From: Methanocorpusculum sp.
GTDB taxonomy: Archaea; Halobacteriota; Methanomicrobia; Methanomicrobiales; Methanocorpusculaceae
DNA: 5,229 nt
NCBI GenBank assembly: GCA_029986975.1
Contig: DALTWR010000080.1
Coordinates: 1-5,229, forward strand
Reading direction: 5' to 3'
How positions within the stretch are numbered: position 1 is the first letter of the stretch; every line of letters starts with the position of its first letter. Positions 4,242 to 5,229 of this stretch are shown here, piece after piece. The position numbers were made by a program, and so were the translations under genes. Below the pieces are notes generated by a model. It ran no database searches. It was given only the letters and a program-made list of their open reading frames with translations, and was not told where the DNA came from.

Positions 4242-5229
4242 ATGAATACAGATGACATTTTAGCCCGTGTTTCACACGGAAAACGTATGACTGAAGCAGA
4301 AGCAGAGTTTCTGCTTTCATTAACCAACGCAGATATCTGGAAAGTTGCAGCAGCGGCAGATAAAGTTCGTGAAGAAAAATGCGGGGATGCCGTGACCTAT
4401 GTCAGAAATATGAATATCCACCTCACAAACATCTGCAAGAACCGCTGCGGTCTTTGCGCGTTCGGGAGGAAAGCAACCGACGCAGATGCATACTGTTTTT
4501 CGCCGGAAGAGTTCCGCGAACATGTACGTGCTGCCCGTAATGAAAAGGTGTCTGAAATATGCTATCTTGCAGGAATTCATCCGGCGTTTACGATAGAAAG
4601 CTATGAGCAGATTATTCGTGCGTTCCATGAAGAGATTCCCGGAATTCATGTGCACGGCTGCAGTCCGGATGAAATTCTCTTCGCAGCAGAAAGAAGCGGC
4701 ATCTCTACAAAAGAAGCACTGCAGCGCCTAAAAAGTGCAGGGCTTAACTCTGTGCAGGGAACAGCTGCAGAGATTTTAGACGATGATGTAAGAAAAGTTA
4801 TCTGCGAAAAGAAACTCTCTGTTGCGGAGTGGGTAAAAATTATTACTGAGGCGGCCTCCCTCGGATTCAAAGCAACCTCAACGATTATGTACGGCTCAGT
4901 TGAGACAAACAGACACCGCGCTCATCACTTAGGGATTCTGCGCGGTCTGCAGGATGAAACGCAGGTGTTTACCGAGCTTGTCCCGTTAGCGTTTCTGCAC
5001 AAAAACACGCCGCTTGCTAAAGCAGGTATTGTATCCCACGGCTCGTTCGGGCGTGAAGATCTGCTGATGACTGCAGTATCTCGTCTGTTTCTGGATAACA
5101 TTTCCAACATTCAGGTTCCGTGGACGAAGATTGGAAAAAAGATGACCTCCCTTTGTCTTTGCGCCGGAGGAAATGACCTCGGAGGCACGATGTATACTGA
5201 TTTGCTTTCACGGACTGCCGGTGCAGACG
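4242..5229 (+). CDS. cofH: CofH-type radical SAM enzyme (FO synthase subunit 2), 3'-truncated by the window edge
   Basis: CofH joins 5-amino-6-(D-ribitylamino)uracil with the 4-hydroxybenzyl part of tyrosine; CofG then completes FO, the chromophore of the methanogen cofactor F420. The frame is open to the window edge, giving 329 residues of an expected 360-370, so only the last few tens of residues are missing. Visible motifs: the radical SAM cluster CKNRCGLC (Cys65, Cys69, Cys72) followed by AFGRK, HVHGCSPDEILFAAERSG, GTAAEILDDDVRKVICEKKLS, STIMYGSVET, FTELVPLAFLHKNTPL and, close to the edge, LCLCAGGNDLGGTMYTDLLSRTAGAD. This order is that of CofH rather than CofG. The YGSVET motif has Ser where YGHVET is usual, and methanogens often carry several CofH paralogues, so this may be a divergent copy. 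The start is set by GGAG and the ATGA overlap with the signal peptidase gene. Confidence 0.88.
   Translation, partial: MNTDDILARVSHGKRMTEAEAEFLLSLTNADIWKVAAAADKVREEKCGDAVTYVRNMNIHLTNICKNRCGLCAFGRKATDADAYCFSPEEFREHVRAARNEKVSEICYLAGIHPAFTIESYEQIIRAFHEEIPGIHVHGCSPDEILFAAERSGISTKEALQRLKSAGLNSVQGTAAEILDDDVRKVICEKKLSVAEWVKIITEAASLGFKATSTIMYGSVETNRHRAHHLGILRGLQDETQVFTELVPLAFLHKNTPLAKAGIVSHGSFGREDLLMTAVSRLFLDNISNIQVPWTKIGKKMTSLCLCAGGNDLGGTMYTDLLSRTAGAD

Larger units (their letters stand above)
3554..4245 (+). pseudogene. Archaeal signal peptidase I (Sec11-like), interrupted by a one-base frameshift
   Basis: This membrane serine protease removes signal peptides from exported proteins. The first frame (3554-3985) gives an N-terminal membrane helix at about residues 20-38, then TWPALVAVESGSMEP with the nucleophile Ser51, and PIIHRAI with His110, which replaces the bacterial Lys as in Sec11. 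It then runs into a stop at 3983-3985. From 3958 the other frame continues the family: VITKGDNPV with the catalytic Asp, LPDQAGYF, VEPVKDEWIVGKALFAIPLIGWVP, a second membrane helix ILPSILIAAGIIILIEII and a basic tail RRTERRRE, ending at TGA 4243-4245. Adding one base to the GGGG run at 3955-3958 gives HPGVITKGDN and a complete 230-residue protein of normal length. As written, the Asp and the second helix are lost. A sequencing or assembly error is likelier than true loss because both halves are well conserved. It overlaps cofH as ATGA. Confidence 0.9.

Noticed and set aside
4320..5211. Minus-strand open frames opposite cofH (4320-4655, 4646-4870, 4925-5110, 5017-5211)
   Set aside because: The plus strand carries an uninterrupted, motif-rich CofH frame throughout, so these are antisense shadows.

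Overview
The window looks like chromosomal DNA of a methanogenic euryarchaeon, most likely a member of the Methanomicrobiales. The pointers are an archaeal RtcB/archease pair, a DUF2551-type protein (a family I know from methanogens), a Sec11-like archaeal signal peptidase with a Ser/His rather than Ser/Lys centre, and an FO synthase subunit (CofH) for coenzyme F420. AT-rich TATA-like promoters, a near-leaderless start and very tight gene packing also fit. The genus is inference; a Methanocorpusculum-like organism would suit the moderate GC content and gene style.

Layout: two divergent transcription units leave a short AT-rich spacer (2854-2929). The leftward unit (minus strand) runs DUF2551 winged-helix-like protein (2853-2530), a small HesB/IscA-like single-cysteine protein (2495-2244), archease (2244-1831), RtcB RNA ligase (1827-394) and an unrecognised gene that starts one base after the rtcB stop and leaves the window at position 1. 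The rightward unit (plus strand) runs a short, degenerate cis-prenyltransferase (undecaprenyl diphosphate synthase family, 2930-3511), a frameshifted archaeal signal peptidase I (3554-4245) and cofH, which overlaps the peptidase stop as ATGA and leaves the window at 5229.

How the genes work together: the leftward unit centres on tRNA splicing and RNA repair. RtcB joins 2',3'-cyclic phosphate and 5'-OH ends, and archease activates it. The small upstream protein is translationally coupled to archease by a TAATG overlap, and the winged-helix-like DUF2551 protein at the head could be a regulator. The rightward unit links two envelope/secretion functions (polyprenyl carrier lipid synthesis and signal peptide cleavage) with cofactor F420 synthesis.

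The most striking points are coding disruptions at active sites. In rtcB, two compensating one-base indels replace the Cys-His-Gly-Ala-Gly-Arg block containing the guanylylated histidine with an unrelated peptide; the correct block is intact in the neighbouring frame. In the signal peptidase gene, one base missing at a G run separates the catalytic Ser and His from the catalytic Asp and the C-terminal membrane anchor. Three single-base indels in two otherwise well-conserved housekeeping genes suggest sequencing or assembly errors more than biology, but this should be tested. Independently, the cis-prenyltransferase lacks the catalytic Asp motif while keeping the C-terminal dimer/RxG region, so it is a good candidate for the non-catalytic partner of a heteromeric enzyme. 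I did not find a clearly new defence or mobile system, nor any rRNA, tRNA, CRISPR or insertion sequence.
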